From: Pseudomonas sp. MWU15-20650
GTDB taxonomy: Bacteria > Pseudomonadota > Gammaproteobacteria > Pseudomonadales > Pseudomonadaceae
Assembly: GCF_023242475.1 (NCBI RefSeq)
Contig: NZ_JALJFG010000022.1
Span: 1-64,000 of the forward strand
Length of the DNA: 64,000 nt
Reading direction: 5' to 3'
Shown here: piece after piece, positions 9,106 to 19,611 of the stretch
Layout: each line of letters starts with the position of its first letter
Position numbering within the stretch: the stretch's first letter is position 1
Made by a program: the position numbers and the translations under genes
The notes under the pieces: generated by a model
Told to the model about the DNA's origin: nothing
Databases searched by the model: none
Seen by the model: the letters and a program-made list of their open reading frames with translations, nothing else

Positions 9106-9897
9106 ATGATTGCTTTGCCCTGGCTGTACCTGGTGCTTCTTTCCATTGGCTATGTGCTGGCCTTGATCTATGGGCAACTGGGCCTGCTGGCGGCGGTTTC
9201 GATCGCCTTGCTGCTGATCGCAGGGTACGCCGTACGCCAACAACGTACCCCCTGGGCGCGCTACCTCGGCCATGGCTTGTTCATCGTCTTGGCCCTGGGC
9301 CTGGCGATGCACTGGCTGCCGGGTTTCTACAACGGCCGTGGCATCGCGCCCCAGCGCCTGACCCCAGACGCCGTGCCGTTCTCGATGTACCTGAACCAGG
9401 ACAAACCGCTGATTGGCTTCTGGTTGCTGCTCGCCTGCCCGTGGATTGTGGCGCGGCGTTCATTGCGCCTGTCGATCTGCGTCACGGCGCTGGCCTTGAC
9501 CCTGACCGCCATCGCCGCCTTGGGTGGCGCAGCCCTGATAGGGATGATCAGTTGGGCACCAAAATGGCCGGAACAATCCTGGCTATGGGTGTTGAATAAC
9601 CTGCTGCTGGTGACGCTGGTGGAAGAAGCGCTGTTTCGCGGCTATGTCCAAGGGGGCCTGAGCCAACGCTTGAAACACCTGCCCTACGGCGAGAACCTCG
9701 CGCTGCTGTTGGCGTCGCTGTTATTCGGCCTGGCGCACCTGGGGGCGGGCTGGCAGTGGGTGCTGCTGGCGAGCATCGCAGGGGCAGGTTATGGCCTTGC
9801 GTATCGCTTCGGTGGGCTCGGCGCGGCGATTGCCACGCATTTTGGCTTGAATCTGCTTCACTTCGGCTTGTTTACGTACCCGATGCTGGCCGGCTGA
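9106..9897 (+). CDS. CPBP-family intramembrane glutamic endopeptidase
   Basis: A multi-pass membrane protein of 263 aa with the CPBP (Abi/CAAX-protease-like) motifs: EEALFRG around residues 173-179 (motif 1, EExxxR), FGLAHL about 40 residues later (motif 2, FxxxH), and HFGLNLLHF near the C-terminus. These supply the catalytic glutamates and histidines. The start at 9106 follows AAAGGA; an earlier in-frame ATG at 9076 overlaps a TATAAT box (9072-9077) and is unlikely. Bacterial members are tied to processing of peptides or membrane proteins, and the substrate here is unknown. It is a single gene. Confidence 0.88.
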   Translation: MIALPWLYLVLLSIGYVLALIYGQLGLLAAVSIALLLIAGYAVRQQRTPWARYLGHGLFIVLALGLAMHWLPGFYNGRGIAPQRLTPDAVPFSMYLNQDKPLIGFWLLLACPWIVARRSLRLSICVTALALTLTAIAALGGAALIGMISWAPKWPEQSWLWVLNNLLLVTLVEEALFRGYVQGGLSQRLKHLPYGENLALLLASLLFGLAHLGAGWQWVLLASIAGAGYGLAYRFGGLGAAIATHFGLNLLHFGLFTYPMLAG

Positions 9898-9988
9898 TTG
9901 TTGCGCGCCGTTGGATTGTTGCAAAAACACGTTAAATAAATGCCTGCAACCGCCGATAACCCCTGAAAGCCTTGCGGATTGAACAATC

Positions 9989-11554
9989 ATGCGTAATAAC
10001 CAACCCGTTACCCAGCGCGAACGTACCTTCCCCGCTCAGCAACGGTTGATCTCCACCACAGATGCCAAGGGTGTCATCACTTACTGTAACGACGCGTTTG
10101 TCGAAATCAGTGGGTTCACCCGCGACGAACTGATCCGTGCTCCGCACAACCTCGTGCGTCACCCGGATGTGCCGTCGGCCGTGTTCGCGCACATGTGGTC
10201 CACGCTCAAACAAGGCTTGCCATGGATGGGCATCGTTAAGAACCGCTGCAAGACAGGTGATCATTACTGGGTTAACGCCTATGTGACACCGGTCTTCGAC
10301 GGCAACCAGGTGATCGGCTACGAATCGGTGCGCATCAAGCCCACCGCCGAGCAGATCCGCCGGGCCGAAGCGCTTTATCAACGGATCAACCAGGGCAAGT
10401 CCGCCATTCCCCAGCGGGACAAGTGGCTGCCGGTATTGCAGGATTGGCTGCCGTTTATCCTGGTCAGCCAACTGAGCTTCATGATCGGCGCAACCCTCAC
10501 CTCCCAATGGGGGTTCGCCCTGGCGGCAGGGTTGTCGGTGCCACTGGGCCTGCTCGGCCTGAGCTGGCAACAGCGTGGCCTCAAGCGTCTGCTGCGCCTG
10601 GCTGGGCAGACCACCTCCGACCCGTTGATCGCGCAGATGTACACCGACAGCCGTGGTGCACAAGCACGCCTGGAGATGTCGATCCTCAGCCAGGAAGCGC
10701 GCCTGAAAACGTGCCTGACACGCTTGCAGGACACCGCCGAACACCTCAACGACCAGGCGGCACAATCCAACACCCTGGCGCATAACAGCTCCAGCGGCCT
10801 GGAGCGCCAGCGCGTGGAGACTGAGCAGGTGGCCACTGCGGTCAACCAGATGGCGGCGACGACCCAGGAAGTCGCCAGCCATGTACAACGCACCGCAGAT
10901 GCGACCCAGGAAGCCAACCGCCTGACCGGTCGCGGACGCGACATCGCCGGGGAAACCCGCGAGGCGATTCAGCGTCTGTCGGTCGCCGTGGGCGAGACGG
11001 GCGTGACCGTGACCCAATTGGCCAAGGACAGCGATGAGATCGGTGGCGTGGTCGATGTGATCAAAGGCATTGCCGACCAGACCAACCTGCTGGCGCTCAA
11101 CGCAGCCATCGAAGCGGCGCGTGCCGGTGAGATGGGCCGTGGTTTTGCGGTGGTGGCCGACGAAGTGCGACAACTGGCGCAACGTACGGCGGAGTCCACC
11201 GGACAGATCCATACGCTGATCGCCAAACTGCAACACACCGCGGCTGCGGCCGTGCAAACCATGGACGCCGGGCACCGCCAGGCTGAAGAGGGTGTGGCGC
11301 GGGTCATGGAAGCAGACCAGGCGTTGGTGGGGATCAGTGAAGCGGTGGCCAACATCACCGACATGACCACCCAGATTGCCGCCGCGACCGAAGAGCAAAG
11401 CGCGGTGGCCGAGGAGATCAGCCGAAACATCAGCACCATTGCGCTGTTGGCGGACCAGACCTCGGAACAGGCGATGAACTCGGCGCAGTTGAGTGAGGAG
11501 TTGACCCATACGGCCAATACCCAGTACTCACTGGTAGAGCGTTTTAACCGCTAG
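9989..11554 (+). CDS. aer: PAS-domain methyl-accepting chemotaxis protein, Aer-like
   Basis: A chemoreceptor of 521 aa with the layout of Aer, the redox/energy taxis receptor. An N-terminal PAS domain (about 10-120; [21 protein letters not shown]) should bind FAD. A hydrophobic hairpin (about 150-190) anchors it without a periplasmic domain, and the C-terminal half is an MCP signalling coiled coil with the tip motif [20 protein letters not shown]. The signal would pass through CheW and CheA to the flagellum. Pseudomonads have several Aer paralogues, so the exact one cannot be named. Its position next to the cbb3 block suits oxygen sensing, although no Anr box was seen upstream. Confidence 0.9.
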   Translation: MRNNQPVTQRERTFPAQQRLISTTDAKGVITYCNDAFVEISGFTRDELIRAPHNLVRHPDVPSAVFAHMWSTLKQGLPWMGIVKNRCKTGDHYWVNAYVTPVFDGNQVIGYESVRIKPTAEQIRRAEALYQRINQGKSAIPQRDKWLPVLQDWLPFILVSQLSFMIGATLTSQWGFALAAGLSVPLGLLGLSWQQRGLKRLLRLAGQTTSDPLIAQMYTDSRGAQARLEMSILSQEARLKTCLTRLQDTAEHLNDQAAQSNTLAHNSSSGLERQRVETEQVATAVNQMAATTQEVASHVQRTADATQEANRLTGRGRDIAGETREAIQRLSVAVGETGVTVTQLAKDSDEIGGVVDVIKGIADQTNLLALNAAIEAARAGEMGRGFAVVADEVRQLAQRTAESTGQIHTLIAKLQHTAAAAVQTMDAGHRQAEEGVARVMEADQALVGISEAVANITDMTTQIAAATEEQSAVAEEISRNISTIALLADQTSEQAMNSAQLSEELTHTANTQYSLVERFNR

Positions 11555-11628
11555 ACCGCTATCGGGGGCATGGGTATCTACACAACTTTCAGCCCCTGAC
11601 AAATCTCCCACAACAGCCGTAGCTGCCC

Positions 11629-12321
11629 CTAACTGGCGCCGAGAAACCCAGCCACTTGCACCGCCGCAGCCTCCAAATGCTGCTCATGACTAAACCCTGA
11701 AGCCTTCAACGGCTTCAAGTCATGATCCCCCGCCACCAGCCACATCACCTCGATGCTCGGCGACAACTCATACCCCTCCACCGCCGCCCGGTTGCCCAAG
11801 GCATCGCGCTCGCCCTGCACAATCAATGCAGGCGTCTTCAGCGCGGCCAAATGTTCCACCCGTGGTTTCTCCGGCTTGCCCACCGCATAAAACGGATAGC
11901 CGAGGCACACCAGCCCGTCAGCGCCCAGTTCGTCCGCCAATAAACTGGCCATCCGCCCGCCCATGGACTTGCCGCCAACCGCCAGCTTCCCAGCGACATG
12001 ACGTCGCACCTGGGCATACACCTCGCGCCAGGCTTCCAGCAGTTTGGGCGCCGGATTCGGCGGGCGTTTGCCCCCCTCCAAGCGGCGTTGGGCCATGTAG
12101 GGAAACTCGAAGCGCAGTACATTCACGCCATGGCTGGCAAGGCGTGCAGCCATGTCGTTCATGAACGCCGAGTCCATTGGCGCGCCGGCGCCGTGGGCCA
12201 GGATCAACGTGACCGGCTCGCCCGAAGCCTTGCCCACCGCGACATCCCACAGCCAGCCGTGTTCCCGCGCACGCTGCGCCCATTGATCCCCGTCAATACT
12301 GGCCTTGTGCTCTTTGCCCAT
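11629..12321 (-). CDS. alpha/beta-hydrolase fold protein (KANL3/Tex30-like)
   Basis: A cytoplasmic hydrolase-fold protein of 230 aa. It shows the oxyanion-side loop [11 protein letters not shown] near residue 42, the nucleophile elbow GGKSMGGRM with Ser119, and a late GDHDL carrying the likely catalytic His. This pattern fits the KANL3/Tex30-like (dienelactone-hydrolase-related) family. Substrate is unknown. The start at 12321 (MGKEHK) is chosen over a longer frame reaching 12408, which would run into the ccoN leader. Its first codons overlap an Anr-type box that faces the divergent cbb3 operon. Confidence 0.8.
   Translation of the reverse strand: MGKEHKASIDGDQWAQRAREHGWLWDVAVGKASGEPVTLILAHGAGAPMDSAFMNDMAARLASHGVNVLRFEFPYMAQRRLEGGKRPPNPAPKLLEAWREVYAQVRRHVAGKLAVGGKSMGGRMASLLADELGADGLVCLGYPFYAVGKPEKPRVEHLAALKTPALIVQGERDALGNRAAVEGYELSPSIEVMWLVAGDHDLKPLKASGFSHEQHLEAAAVQVAGFLGAS
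12283..12296. promoter_or_regulatory. Anr/FNR box upstream of first cbb3 operon
   Basis: TTGATCCCCGTCAA matches the FNR/Anr consensus TTGAT-N4-ATCAA at nine of ten fixed positions. Its centre is about 111 bases before the ccoN start. It lies inside the 5' coding part of the divergent hydrolase gene. Confidence 0.75.
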
Positions 12322-12400
12322 GCTTGCCTCGCTTTTTAGTCTGCCTATAACTCCAGCCCAAGTGCCGCATTGGCTTGGGTTGAACCGTGGATGGGGAACC

Positions 12401-13834
12401 ATGAACACTACTTTAAGTACCGCCTATAACTACAAGGTGGTCCGCCAATTCACCATTATGACGGTGGTGTGGGGCATCGTCGGCATGGGGCTCGGGGTTT
12501 TTCTCGCCGCCCAATTGGTATGGCCCGCGCTCAACTTCGATTTGCCCTGGACCAGCTTCGGCCGCTTGCGCCCGCTGCACACCAATGCGGTGATCTTCGC
12601 CTTTGGTGGCTGCGCACTGTTCGCCAGCTCGTTTTACTCGGTACAGCGTACCTGCCAGACACAGCTGTTCGCGCCGAAAATTGCCGCGTTCTGCTTCTGG
12701 GGCTGGCAACTGGTGATTGTGCTGGCGGCCATCAGCTTGCCGCTGGGCTACACCACCTCCAAGGAGTACGCCGAGCTGGAATGGCCGATCGCCATTCTGA
12801 TCGCCGTTGTCTGGGTGGCCTATGGCATCGTGTTCTTCGGCACGGTAATGAAGCGCAAGACCAAGCATATCTACGTGGGTAACTGGTTCTTCGGCGCCTT
12901 CATCATCACCGTGGCCATCCTGCATATCGTCAACCATGCGTCCCTGCCGGTGAGCTGGACCAAGTCCTACTCGGCCTACGGCGGTGCGACCGATGCCATG
13001 GTGCAATGGTGGTATGGGCATAACGCGGTAGGCTTTTTCCTCACCGCAGGCTTCCTCGGAATGATGTACTACTTCGTGCCCAAGCAGGCCGAGCGCCCGG
13101 TGTATTCCTATCGCCTGTCGATCGTGCACTTCTGGGCCTTGATCACCCTGTACATCTGGGCCGGCCCACACCACTTGCACTACACCGCGCTGCCGGATTG
13201 GGCGCAGTCGCTGGGCATGGTGATGTCGCTGGTGCTGCTGGCTCCCAGCTGGGGCGGCATGATCAACGGCATGATGACGCTGTCGGGCGCCTGGCATAAG
13301 TTGCGCAGCGACCCGATCCTGCGCTTTTTGGTGGTCTCCCTGGCGTTCTACGGCATGTCGACCTTCGAAGGCCCGATGATGGCGATCAAGACCGTCAACG
13401 CCCTCTCCCACTACACCGACTGGACCATCGGCCACGTACACGCCGGCGCCCTCGGTTGGGTAGCGATGATTTCGATCGGCGCGCTGTACCACATGATCCC
13501 GAAAGTCTTCGGTCGCGAGCAGATGTACAGCCTCGGCCTGATCAACGCGCACTTCTGGCTGGCCACCATCGGCACCGTGCTCTACATCGCCTCGATGTGG
13601 GTCAACGGCATCGCCCAGGGCCTGATGTGGCGTGCGATCAACGAAGACGGCACCTTGACCTACTCCTTCGTCGAAACCCTGGTGGCCAGCCATCCTGGCT
13701 TCATCGTGCGACTGGTGGGCGGCGCAATCTTCCTCAGCGGCATGTTGCTGATGGCTTACAACACATGGCGCACCGTGCGCTCGGCGCCCGCTGTCGAAGC
13801 CGCCGAACCTGCCACCGCCGCGCAGATGGCCTGA
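12401..13834 (+). CDS. ccoN: cbb3-type cytochrome c oxidase subunit I (copy distal to ccoG)
   Basis: The catalytic subunit of a cbb3 terminal oxidase, 477 aa, inner membrane. It carries low-spin haem b and the high-spin haem b/CuB centre. Ligand regions are visible: [11 protein letters not shown] near the N-terminus, [11 protein letters not shown] (about 203), [13 protein letters not shown] (about 254) and HVHAGALGW (about 344). The start at 12401 ([12 protein letters not shown]) follows a GGGGA site and gives the usual length. It is first of ccoNOQP. By P. aeruginosa synteny this copy, farther from ccoG, corresponds to the Anr-inducible oxidase, and it has the better Anr box of the two operons. 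Confidence 0.96.
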   Translation: MNTTLSTAYNYKVVRQFTIMTVVWGIVGMGLGVFLAAQLVWPALNFDLPWTSFGRLRPLHTNAVIFAFGGCALFASSFYSVQRTCQTQLFAPKIAAFCFWGWQLVIVLAAISLPLGYTTSKEYAELEWPIAILIAVVWVAYGIVFFGTVMKRKTKHIYVGNWFFGAFIITVAILHIVNHASLPVSWTKSYSAYGGATDAMVQWWYGHNAVGFFLTAGFLGMMYYFVPKQAERPVYSYRLSIVHFWALITLYIWAGPHHLHYTALPDWAQSLGMVMSLVLLAPSWGGMINGMMTLSGAWHKLRSDPILRFLVVSLAFYGMSTFEGPMMAIKTVNALSHYTDWTIGHVHAGALGWVAMISIGALYHMIPKVFGREQMYSLGLINAHFWLATIGTVLYIASMWVNGIAQGLMWRAINEDGTLTYSFVETLVASHPGFIVRLVGGAIFLSGMLLMAYNTWRTVRSAPAVEAAEPATAAQMA

Positions 13835-13844
13835 GGAGTCAGTG

Positions 13845-14450
13845 ATGAAACACGAAACGATTGAAAAGAACGTCGGCCTGCTCATGCTGTTGATGGTGTT
13901 CGCCGTGAGCATCGGTGGCCTGACCCAGATCGTCCCGCTGTTCTTCCAGGACGTGACCAACAAACCGGTGGAGGGCATGAAGCCTTACACCGCGCTGCAA
14001 CTGGAAGGCCGCGACATCTACATCCGCGAAGGCTGCGTACAGTGCCACTCGCAGATGATCCGCCCGTTCCGCGCCGAAACCGAACGCTACGGCCACTACT
14101 CGGTGGCCGGCGAGAGCGTGTGGGACCACCCGTTCCTGTGGGGCTCCAAGCGCACCGGGCCGGACCTGGCTCGCGTCGGCGCGCGTTACTCGGACGACTG
14201 GCACCGCGCGCACTTGTACAACCCGCGCAACGTGGTGCCGGAATCGAAAATGCCGGCCTACCCATGGCTGGTCACGGCCCCGGTCGACAGCAGCCACACC
14301 GAGACCAAGTTGAACGTGATGCGCACCCTCGGCGTGCCGTACACCGACGACATCAGTGGCGCAGTCGCCAGCCTCAAGGGCAAGACCGAGATGGACGCAC
14401 TGGTTTCCTACCTGCAAGTGCTCGGCACTGCCATCAAGAGCAAGAGGTGA
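13845..14450 (+). CDS. ccoO: cbb3 oxidase monohaem cytochrome c subunit II
   Basis: Membrane-anchored monohaem cytochrome c of 201 aa that passes electrons to CcoN. One N-terminal transmembrane helix is followed by a periplasmic domain with the haem motif CVQCH (about residue 64) and the typical [18 protein letters not shown] stretch. ATG at 13845 is preferred to the adjacent GTG at 13842, with GAGGAG upstream. It lies ten bases after ccoN. Confidence 0.96.
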   Translation: MKHETIEKNVGLLMLLMVFAVSIGGLTQIVPLFFQDVTNKPVEGMKPYTALQLEGRDIYIREGCVQCHSQMIRPFRAETERYGHYSVAGESVWDHPFLWGSKRTGPDLARVGARYSDDWHRAHLYNPRNVVPESKMPAYPWLVTAPVDSSHTETKLNVMRTLGVPYTDDISGAVASLKGKTEMDALVSYLQVLGTAIKSKR

Positions 14451-14453
14451 GCC

Positions 14454-14654
14454 ATGGGATTTGAATTCGATGCAGGCACCATCCGCGGCCTCGGCACGCT
14501 GGTGGTCGCCATCGCTTTTATCGGCCTGTCGCTGTGGGTGTTCAACAACCGGCGCAATGCGGAATTCGAGCAGGCACGCCTGCTGCCCTTTGCCGATGAA
14601 CCTTCCCCCTGCGACGCTCAAGAAGAGCCTGCAACAAGGAGCACTCGGCCATGA
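14454..14654 (+). CDS. ccoQ: cbb3 oxidase subunit CcoQ
   Basis: Small single-helix membrane subunit of 66 aa that stabilises the oxidase. It begins with a short polar segment, then the helix [17 protein letters not shown] and the conserved tail [18 protein letters not shown] precedes the ATG. Its stop overlaps the ccoP start as ATGA, indicating translational coupling. Its C-terminal tail ([16 protein letters not shown]) is unrelated to that of the second copy. Confidence 0.93.
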   Translation: MGFEFDAGTIRGLGTLVVAIAFIGLSLWVFNNRRNAEFEQARLLPFADEPSPCDAQEEPATRSTRP

Positions 14655-15598
14655 CCACATTCTGGAGTACATGGATCAGCGTCTTGACCCTCGGCAGCCT
14701 GATCGGCCTGACCTGGCTCTTGATCGGCACCCGCAAGGGCGAGACCAAGGGCAGCGTCGACCAGACCATGGGGCACGCTTTCGACGGTATCGAGGAATAC
14801 GACAACCCACTGCCCCAGTGGTGGTTCATGCTGTTCGCCGGCACCCTGGTGTTTGCCGTCGGCTACCTGATCCTCTACCCGGGCCTGGGTAACTGGAAAG
14901 GTGTATTGCCGGGCTATGAAGACGGCTGGACCCAGACCAAGGAATGGGACAAGGAAATGGCCAAGGCCGACGCCAAGTTCGGGCCGATCTTCGCCAAATT
15001 CGCCGCCATGCCGGTGGAAGAAGTCGCCAAAGACCCGCAAGCGCTGAAAATGGGCGGTCGCCTGTTCGCGTCCAACTGCGCGGTGTGCCACGGCTCGGAT
15101 GCCAAGGGCGCCTACGGCTTCCCCAACCTGGCCGACAACATCTGGCGCTGGGGCGGCTCGGCGGATGCGATCAAGACCACTATCCTGAATGGTCGCCACG
15201 CGGCGATGCCGGCCTGGGGTGAAATACTTGGCGAGGACGGCGTGAAAAACGTCGCGGCTTATGTGCGTCACGACCTGGCCAAGCTGCCCTTGCCGGCTGA
15301 GAACACGGCCGACCTCGTGGCCGGTCAAGCTGCGTTCAACACCACCTGCGTGGCGTGCCACGGCCCGCAAGGCCACGGCATGGAGGCCATGGGCGCGCCG
15401 AACCTGACCGAACCGGCCGGCTTCATCTATGGCACCAGCCTGACGCAGTTGCAGCAAACCATCCGCCACGGCCGCCAAGGCCAAATGCCGGCGCAGGATG
15501 TGTTGCAAGGCAATGACAAGGTGCACCTGCTAGCGGCTTACGTGTACAGCTTGTCCCATAACGCTGAAGGTGCAACGCCAGACAGCGCGACCAAGTAA
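14651..15598 (+). CDS. ccoP: cbb3 oxidase dihaem cytochrome c subunit III
   Basis: Dihaem cytochrome c of 315 aa, entry point for electrons into the oxidase. Two N-terminal transmembrane helices flank the conserved [17 protein letters not shown] loop. The periplasmic part carries two haem motifs, CAVCH (about 142) and CVACH (about 233), each with a downstream Met-containing segment (AAMPAW, GQMPAQ). It is the last gene of the first cco operon, followed by a repeat hairpin. Confidence 0.96.
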   Translation: MTTFWSTWISVLTLGSLIGLTWLLIGTRKGETKGSVDQTMGHAFDGIEEYDNPLPQWWFMLFAGTLVFAVGYLILYPGLGNWKGVLPGYEDGWTQTKEWDKEMAKADAKFGPIFAKFAAMPVEEVAKDPQALKMGGRLFASNCAVCHGSDAKGAYGFPNLADNIWRWGGSADAIKTTILNGRHAAMPAWGEILGEDGVKNVAAYVRHDLAKLPLPAENTADLVAGQAAFNTTCVACHGPQGHGMEAMGAPNLTEPAGFIYGTSLTQLQQTIRHGRQGQMPAQDVLQGNDKVHLLAAYVYSLSHNAEGATPDSATK

Positions 15599-15616
15599 GG
15601 CAGCAACCCGTTTCAC

Positions 15617-15715
15617 TGTAGGAGCGAGCTTGCTCGCGAGGCACCTGAGGGCACCACGCTTATCCAGCATAAACGCGGCGCTCTGGAGTTCTTCGCGAGC
15701 AAGCTCGCTCCTACG
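15617..15715. repeat. REP-type inverted repeat (variant core)
   Basis: Arms GTAGGAGCGAGCTTGCTCGC and its complement enclose about 55 bases. The core differs from the GGGAGCAAGCCCCCTCCCAC family seen elsewhere, so it is a second repeat class. It may act as the 3' structure of the first cco operon. Confidence 0.8.
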
Positions 15716-15945
15716 GGGATCCGGTGTTGTTTTCATTTGCGCGACCAAGTGTCGCACCCCTTCCAAGCCCACCTTTCCCCTCCTCCTATTCGGGTCTACG
15801 CTTGTTCCCACAGTGGACCATTCCTGGCCTACGCGACGGCAGCCGTTGCGCCCCTGAAATTTCCTGTCCACTCGATCAGCTTTCCATTTTTGATTTTGTC
15901 CCTACGTAAAACATGGAAAGGGCGCAGAATCTGGCGTGGAACGCA

Positions 15946-15959
15946 TTGATACAGGTCAG
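15946..15959. promoter_or_regulatory. imperfect Anr/FNR box upstream of second cbb3 operon
   Basis: TTGATACAGGTCAG has a perfect left half and three of five matches in the right half. It lies about 90 bases before ccoN. It is weaker than the other three boxes, consistent with more constitutive expression of this copy as known for P. aeruginosa cbb3-1. Confidence 0.5.
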
Positions 15960-16043
15960 TCATTGCGTTGCAATGGCCCCTCGCTTTCTACATACTTGCG
16001 GCCGATTTTACCTATAAAAAAACCTAAACCGTGGAACCTTAGA

Positions 16044-17486
16044 ATGAGCACAGCAATCAGTCCGACTGCTTATAACTATAAGGTAGTCCGCCAGTTCGCC
16101 ATCATGACGGTGGTCTGGGGGATCCTTGGCATGGGGCTCGGGGTGTTCATCGCCTCGCAACTGGTTTGGCCGGAATTGAATTTCGGCTTGCCATGGACGA
16201 CCTTTGGCCGCCTGCGCCCGCTGCACACCAACCTGGTGATTTTTGCCTTCGGTGGATGTGCACTGTTTGCCACCTCCTACTATGTCGTGCAGCGAACCTG
16301 CCAGACGCGACTGATCTCCGACGGCCTCGCGGCCTTCACCTTCTGGGGCTGGCAAGCCGTTATCCTCGGAGCCATCATCACCCTGCCCCTGGGCTACACC
16401 ACCACCAAGGAATACGCCGAGCTGGAATGGCCGATTGCCATTTTGCTCGCCATTGTGTGGGTGACCTACGCCGTGGTGTTCTTCGGCACCATCGTCAAGC
16501 GCAAGACCAAGCATATTTATGTGGGCAACTGGTTCTACGGCGCGTTCATCCTGGTGACGGCGATGCTGCACATCGTCAACCATGCATCCTTACCGGTGAG
16601 TTTGTTCAAGTCCTATTCGGCCTACGCCGGGGCGACGGATGCGATGATCCAGTGGTGGTACGGCCATAACGCCGTGGGCTTCTTCCTCACCACCGGCTTC
16701 CTGGGGATGATGTATTACTTCGTGCCCAAGCAGGCCGAGCGTCCGATCTACTCCTATCGCCTGTCCATCGTGCACTTCTGGGCGCTGATCACCCTGTATA
16801 TCTGGGCCGGCCCGCACCACCTGCACTACACCGCCTTGCCGGATTGGGCGCAGTCCCTGGGCATGGCGATGTCGATCATCCTGCTGGCCCCGAGCTGGGG
16901 TGGCATGATCAACGGCATGATGACCCTCTCGGGCGCCTGGCATAAGTTGCGCACCGACCCGATCCTGCGTTTCCTCGTGGTCTCCCTGGCCTTCTATGGC
17001 ATGTCGACCTTCGAAGGGCCGATGATGGCGATCAAGACCGTCAACTCGCTGTCCCACTACACCGACTGGACCATCGGCCACGTACACGCCGGCGCCCTCG
17101 GCTGGGTAGCAATGATCTCCATCGGCGCGCTGTACCACATGATCCCCAAGCTGTTCGGGCGCGCGCAGATGCACAGCGTCGGGCTGATCAACACCCACTT
17201 CTGGCTGGCCACTATCGGCACCGTGCTCTACATCGCCTCGATGTGGGTCAACGGCATTACCCAGGGCCTGATGTGGCGTGCAATCAACGATGACGGCACG
17301 CTCACCTACTCCTTCGTCGAAGCGCTGCAAGCCAGCCATCCGGGCTACATCGTGCGCGCTATCGGCGGTGCGTTCTTTGCCAGCGGCATGCTGATCATGG
17401 CCTATAACGTCTGGCGCACCGTGCGCGCCTCCGACCCTGTAGCAGCCGAAGCCGCCGCCAAGATCGCCGTTGTAGGAGCCCACTGA
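16044..17486 (+). CDS. ccoN: cbb3-type cytochrome c oxidase subunit I (copy next to ccoG)
   Basis: Second CcoN, 480 aa, closely similar to the first across nearly its whole length, with the same ligand segments ([44 protein letters not shown]). Differences are concentrated at the N-terminus and the last 30 residues. The start at 16044 ([13 protein letters not shown]) gives family length, though the ribosome-binding site is only moderate. Its stop overlaps the ccoO start as ATGA. By position next to ccoG it corresponds to the P. aeruginosa cbb3-1 operon. Confidence 0.96.
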   Translation: MSTAISPTAYNYKVVRQFAIMTVVWGILGMGLGVFIASQLVWPELNFGLPWTTFGRLRPLHTNLVIFAFGGCALFATSYYVVQRTCQTRLISDGLAAFTFWGWQAVILGAIITLPLGYTTTKEYAELEWPIAILLAIVWVTYAVVFFGTIVKRKTKHIYVGNWFYGAFILVTAMLHIVNHASLPVSLFKSYSAYAGATDAMIQWWYGHNAVGFFLTTGFLGMMYYFVPKQAERPIYSYRLSIVHFWALITLYIWAGPHHLHYTALPDWAQSLGMAMSIILLAPSWGGMINGMMTLSGAWHKLRTDPILRFLVVSLAFYGMSTFEGPMMAIKTVNSLSHYTDWTIGHVHAGALGWVAMISIGALYHMIPKLFGRAQMHSVGLINTHFWLATIGTVLYIASMWVNGITQGLMWRAINDDGTLTYSFVEALQASHPGYIVRAIGGAFFASGMLIMAYNVWRTVRASDPVAAEAAAKIAVVGAH

Positions 17487-18094
17487 TGAAGCATGAAGTA
17501 GTCGAGAAGAATATCGGCCTGCTGGCCTTCTTCATGGTGATCGCCGTGAGCATCGGCGGCCTGACCCAGATCGTTCCGCTGTTTTTCCAGGACGTGACCA
17601 ACAAGCCCGTGGAAGGCATGAAGCCACGCCCCGCCCTTGAAGTTGAAGGTCGAGACGTCTTCATTGCCAACGGTTGTGTCGGCTGCCACTCGCAGATGAT
17701 CCGCCCGTTCCGCGCTGAAACCGAACGCTATGGCCACTACTCGGTCGCGGGTGAAAGCGTGTGGGACCACCCGTTCCTGTGGGGTTCCAAACGCACCGGC
17801 CCGGACCTGGCCCGTGTGGGCGGGCGTTACTCTGATGACTGGCAGCGTGCGCACTTGTACAACCCGCGCAACGTGGTGCCTGAGTCGAAAATGCCGGCGT
17901 ACCCGTTCCTTGTGGAAAACAAGCTCGACGGCAAGTACACCGCCAAGAAGCTGGAAGTCTTGCGCACCCTGGGTGTGCCCTACACCGATGAAGACATCGC
18001 CGGTGCCGCCGCCGCCGTGAAGGGCAAGACCGAAATGGACGCATTGGTGGCCTACCTGCAGGGCCTTGGCACCCTCATCAAAAGCAAACGGTGA
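17486..18094 (+). CDS. ccoO: cbb3 oxidase monohaem cytochrome c subunit II
   Basis: Second CcoO, 202 aa, with an N-terminal membrane anchor and the haem motif CVGCH followed by [15 protein letters not shown]. It differs from the first copy mainly before the haem motif and in the late segment around [16 protein letters not shown]. It starts within the ccoN stop (ATGA overlap), a tighter coupling than the ten-base gap in the first operon. Confidence 0.96.
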   Translation: MKHEVVEKNIGLLAFFMVIAVSIGGLTQIVPLFFQDVTNKPVEGMKPRPALEVEGRDVFIANGCVGCHSQMIRPFRAETERYGHYSVAGESVWDHPFLWGSKRTGPDLARVGGRYSDDWQRAHLYNPRNVVPESKMPAYPFLVENKLDGKYTAKKLEVLRTLGVPYTDEDIAGAAAAVKGKTEMDALVAYLQGLGTLIKSKR

Positions 18095-18099
18095 TTTTC

Positions 18100-18285
18100 A
18101 TGGATATCGGGATGATTCGTGGCCTGGGCACCGTTGTGGTGATGGTGGCCTTTGTCGGCCTGGCGTTATGGGTGTTCAGCCCCAAGCGCAAGTCGGAGTT
18201 TGACGACGCGACCATGCTGCCCTTTGCAGATGATCCCGAAGCCATCAAGCACGTCGAGCAAGCGTCTAGGAGTAACAAAGAATGA
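18100..18285 (+). CDS. ccoQ: cbb3 oxidase subunit CcoQ
   Basis: Single-helix subunit of 61 aa beginning [15 protein letters not shown] and ending with the conserved MLPFADDPE tail. ATG at 18100 matches the usual CcoQ N-terminus; a GTG at 18091 inside the ccoO stop is an alternative. Its stop overlaps the ccoP start (ATGA). Confidence 0.93.
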   Translation: MDIGMIRGLGTVVVMVAFVGLALWVFSPKRKSEFDDATMLPFADDPEAIKHVEQASRSNKE

Positions 18286-19259
18286 CTACGTTCTGGAGTC
18301 TGTACGTCACAGTCCTCAGTCTGGGTACCATTTTCGCCCTGACCTGGCTGCTGCTGTCGACCCGCAAGGGCCAGCGCGCCGAGCAGACGGACGAGACGGT
18401 CGGCCACTCGTTCGACGGCATCGAGGAGTACGACAACCCGCTGCCCAAGTGGTGGTTCATGCTGTTTGTCGGCACCATCATTTTCGCGCTCGGCTACCTG
18501 GCGCTGTACCCTGGCCTGGGCAACTGGAAGGGGCTGCTGCCGGGCTACAACTACCTCGACAACGACAAGCAAGTCCCATTCGCCAACGGCCAGACCGGCT
18601 GGACCGGCGTGCACGAATGGGAAAAGGAAATGGCCAAGTCGGACGCCAAGTTCGGGCCGATCTTCGCCAAGTTCGCCTCGATGCCGATTGAAGACGTGGC
18701 CAAGGACCCGCAAGCCTTGAAGATGGGGGGCCGCCTGTTCGCCTCCAACTGCTCGGTGTGCCACGGTTCCGACGCCAAGGGCGCCTACGGTTTCCCCAAC
18801 CTGACCGACGCCGACTGGCGCTGGGGTGGCGAGCCTGACACCATCAAGGAAACCATCATGAAAGGCCGCCACGCGGTGATGCCGGCCTGGGCCGATGTCA
18901 TTGGCGAGCAAGGCGTGGCCGACGTGGCGGGCTTTGTGGTGACCAACCTTGACGGCCGCAAATTGCCGGAAGGTGCCAAGGCCGATGTGGCCAACGGCGC
19001 GAAGCTGTTCGCCGCCAACTGCGTGGCCTGCCACGGCCCGGCCGGCAAAGGCACCCCGGCGATGGGCGCGCCCGACCTGACCCACCCGGGTGCATTCATC
19101 TACGGCTCGAGTTTTGCGCAACTGCAGCAGACCATCCGCTACGGCCGTCAGGGCCAGATGCCTGCGCAAGAGCAATTGCAGGGTAACGACAAGGTGCACT
19201 TGCTGGCGGCGTATGTTTACAGTTTGTCCCATGGGGAGAAGCAGGCCGAAGAGCAGTGA
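18282..19259 (+). CDS. ccoP: cbb3 oxidase dihaem cytochrome c subunit III
   Basis: Second CcoP, 325 aa, with two N-terminal helices, the [12 protein letters not shown] segment and haem motifs CSVCH (about 156) and CVACH (about 246). It is about ten residues longer than the first copy because of an insertion ([16 protein letters not shown] region) between the helices and the first haem domain. That insertion is the clearest way to tell the two copies apart. It ends the second operon and is followed by a repeat hairpin. Confidence 0.96.
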   Translation: MTTFWSLYVTVLSLGTIFALTWLLLSTRKGQRAEQTDETVGHSFDGIEEYDNPLPKWWFMLFVGTIIFALGYLALYPGLGNWKGLLPGYNYLDNDKQVPFANGQTGWTGVHEWEKEMAKSDAKFGPIFAKFASMPIEDVAKDPQALKMGGRLFASNCSVCHGSDAKGAYGFPNLTDADWRWGGEPDTIKETIMKGRHAVMPAWADVIGEQGVADVAGFVVTNLDGRKLPEGAKADVANGAKLFAANCVACHGPAGKGTPAMGAPDLTHPGAFIYGSSFAQLQQTIRYGRQGQMPAQEQLQGNDKVHLLAAYVYSLSHGEKQAEEQ

Positions 19260-19290
19260 AGCTAAACAGCGGCCTGAAATAACGGCAAAG

Positions 19291-19388
19291 CCAATGAGGG
19301 AGGGGGCTTGCTCCCGATAGCAGAGTGTCAGTCACCCTATACAGTGACCGGACCATTGCCATCGGGAGCAAGCCCCCTCCCACATTGG
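19291..19388. repeat. REP-type inverted repeat pair
   Basis: Nearly perfect arms (CCAATGAGGGAGGGGGCTTG and the complement ending CCCTCCCACATTGG) enclose about 50 bases. It sits 30 bases after the second ccoP and probably marks the 3' end of that transcript. Confidence 0.85.
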
Positions 19389-19444
19389 ATCGCCAGTGTT
19401 TTGAAGGCTGGGCCGGCAAAAACTGTCCATACTTGCCAAGTCAA

Positions 19445-19458
19445 TTGATCCAGATCAC
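19445..19458. promoter_or_regulatory. Anr/FNR box upstream of ccoG
   Basis: TTGATCCAGATCAC matches TTGAT-N4-ATCAA at nine of ten positions, about 160 bases before ccoG. A nearby ATCAATTGAT palindrome (19466-19475) repeats the half-site sequence. Confidence 0.7.
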
Positions 19459-19611
19459 ATATACCATCAATTGATTTTCCCCAACGCGACCAAAGGTCGC
19501 ACCCGTTCAGCCGTACCAGAGGCGTATCATTACGCCACTGCAACACCCTATTTTTGACCCCGGCCGGCACGTACTGGCCGAGGCAAATGTCCACCGCCGT
19601 GGGATGCAATG

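Larger units (their letters stand above)
15599..16043. other. 445-bp intergenic region between the two cco operons
   Basis: It holds a repeat hairpin (15617-15715) that could end the first operon, then about 230 bases with only spurious short frames, then an imperfect Anr box (15946-15959) upstream of the second ccoN. No clear sigma-70 hexamers were assigned. Confidence 0.6.

Noticed and set aside
15724-15949. short open frames between the two cco operons
   Set aside because: No ribosome-binding sites, basic random composition and overlap with the leader of the second ccoN.
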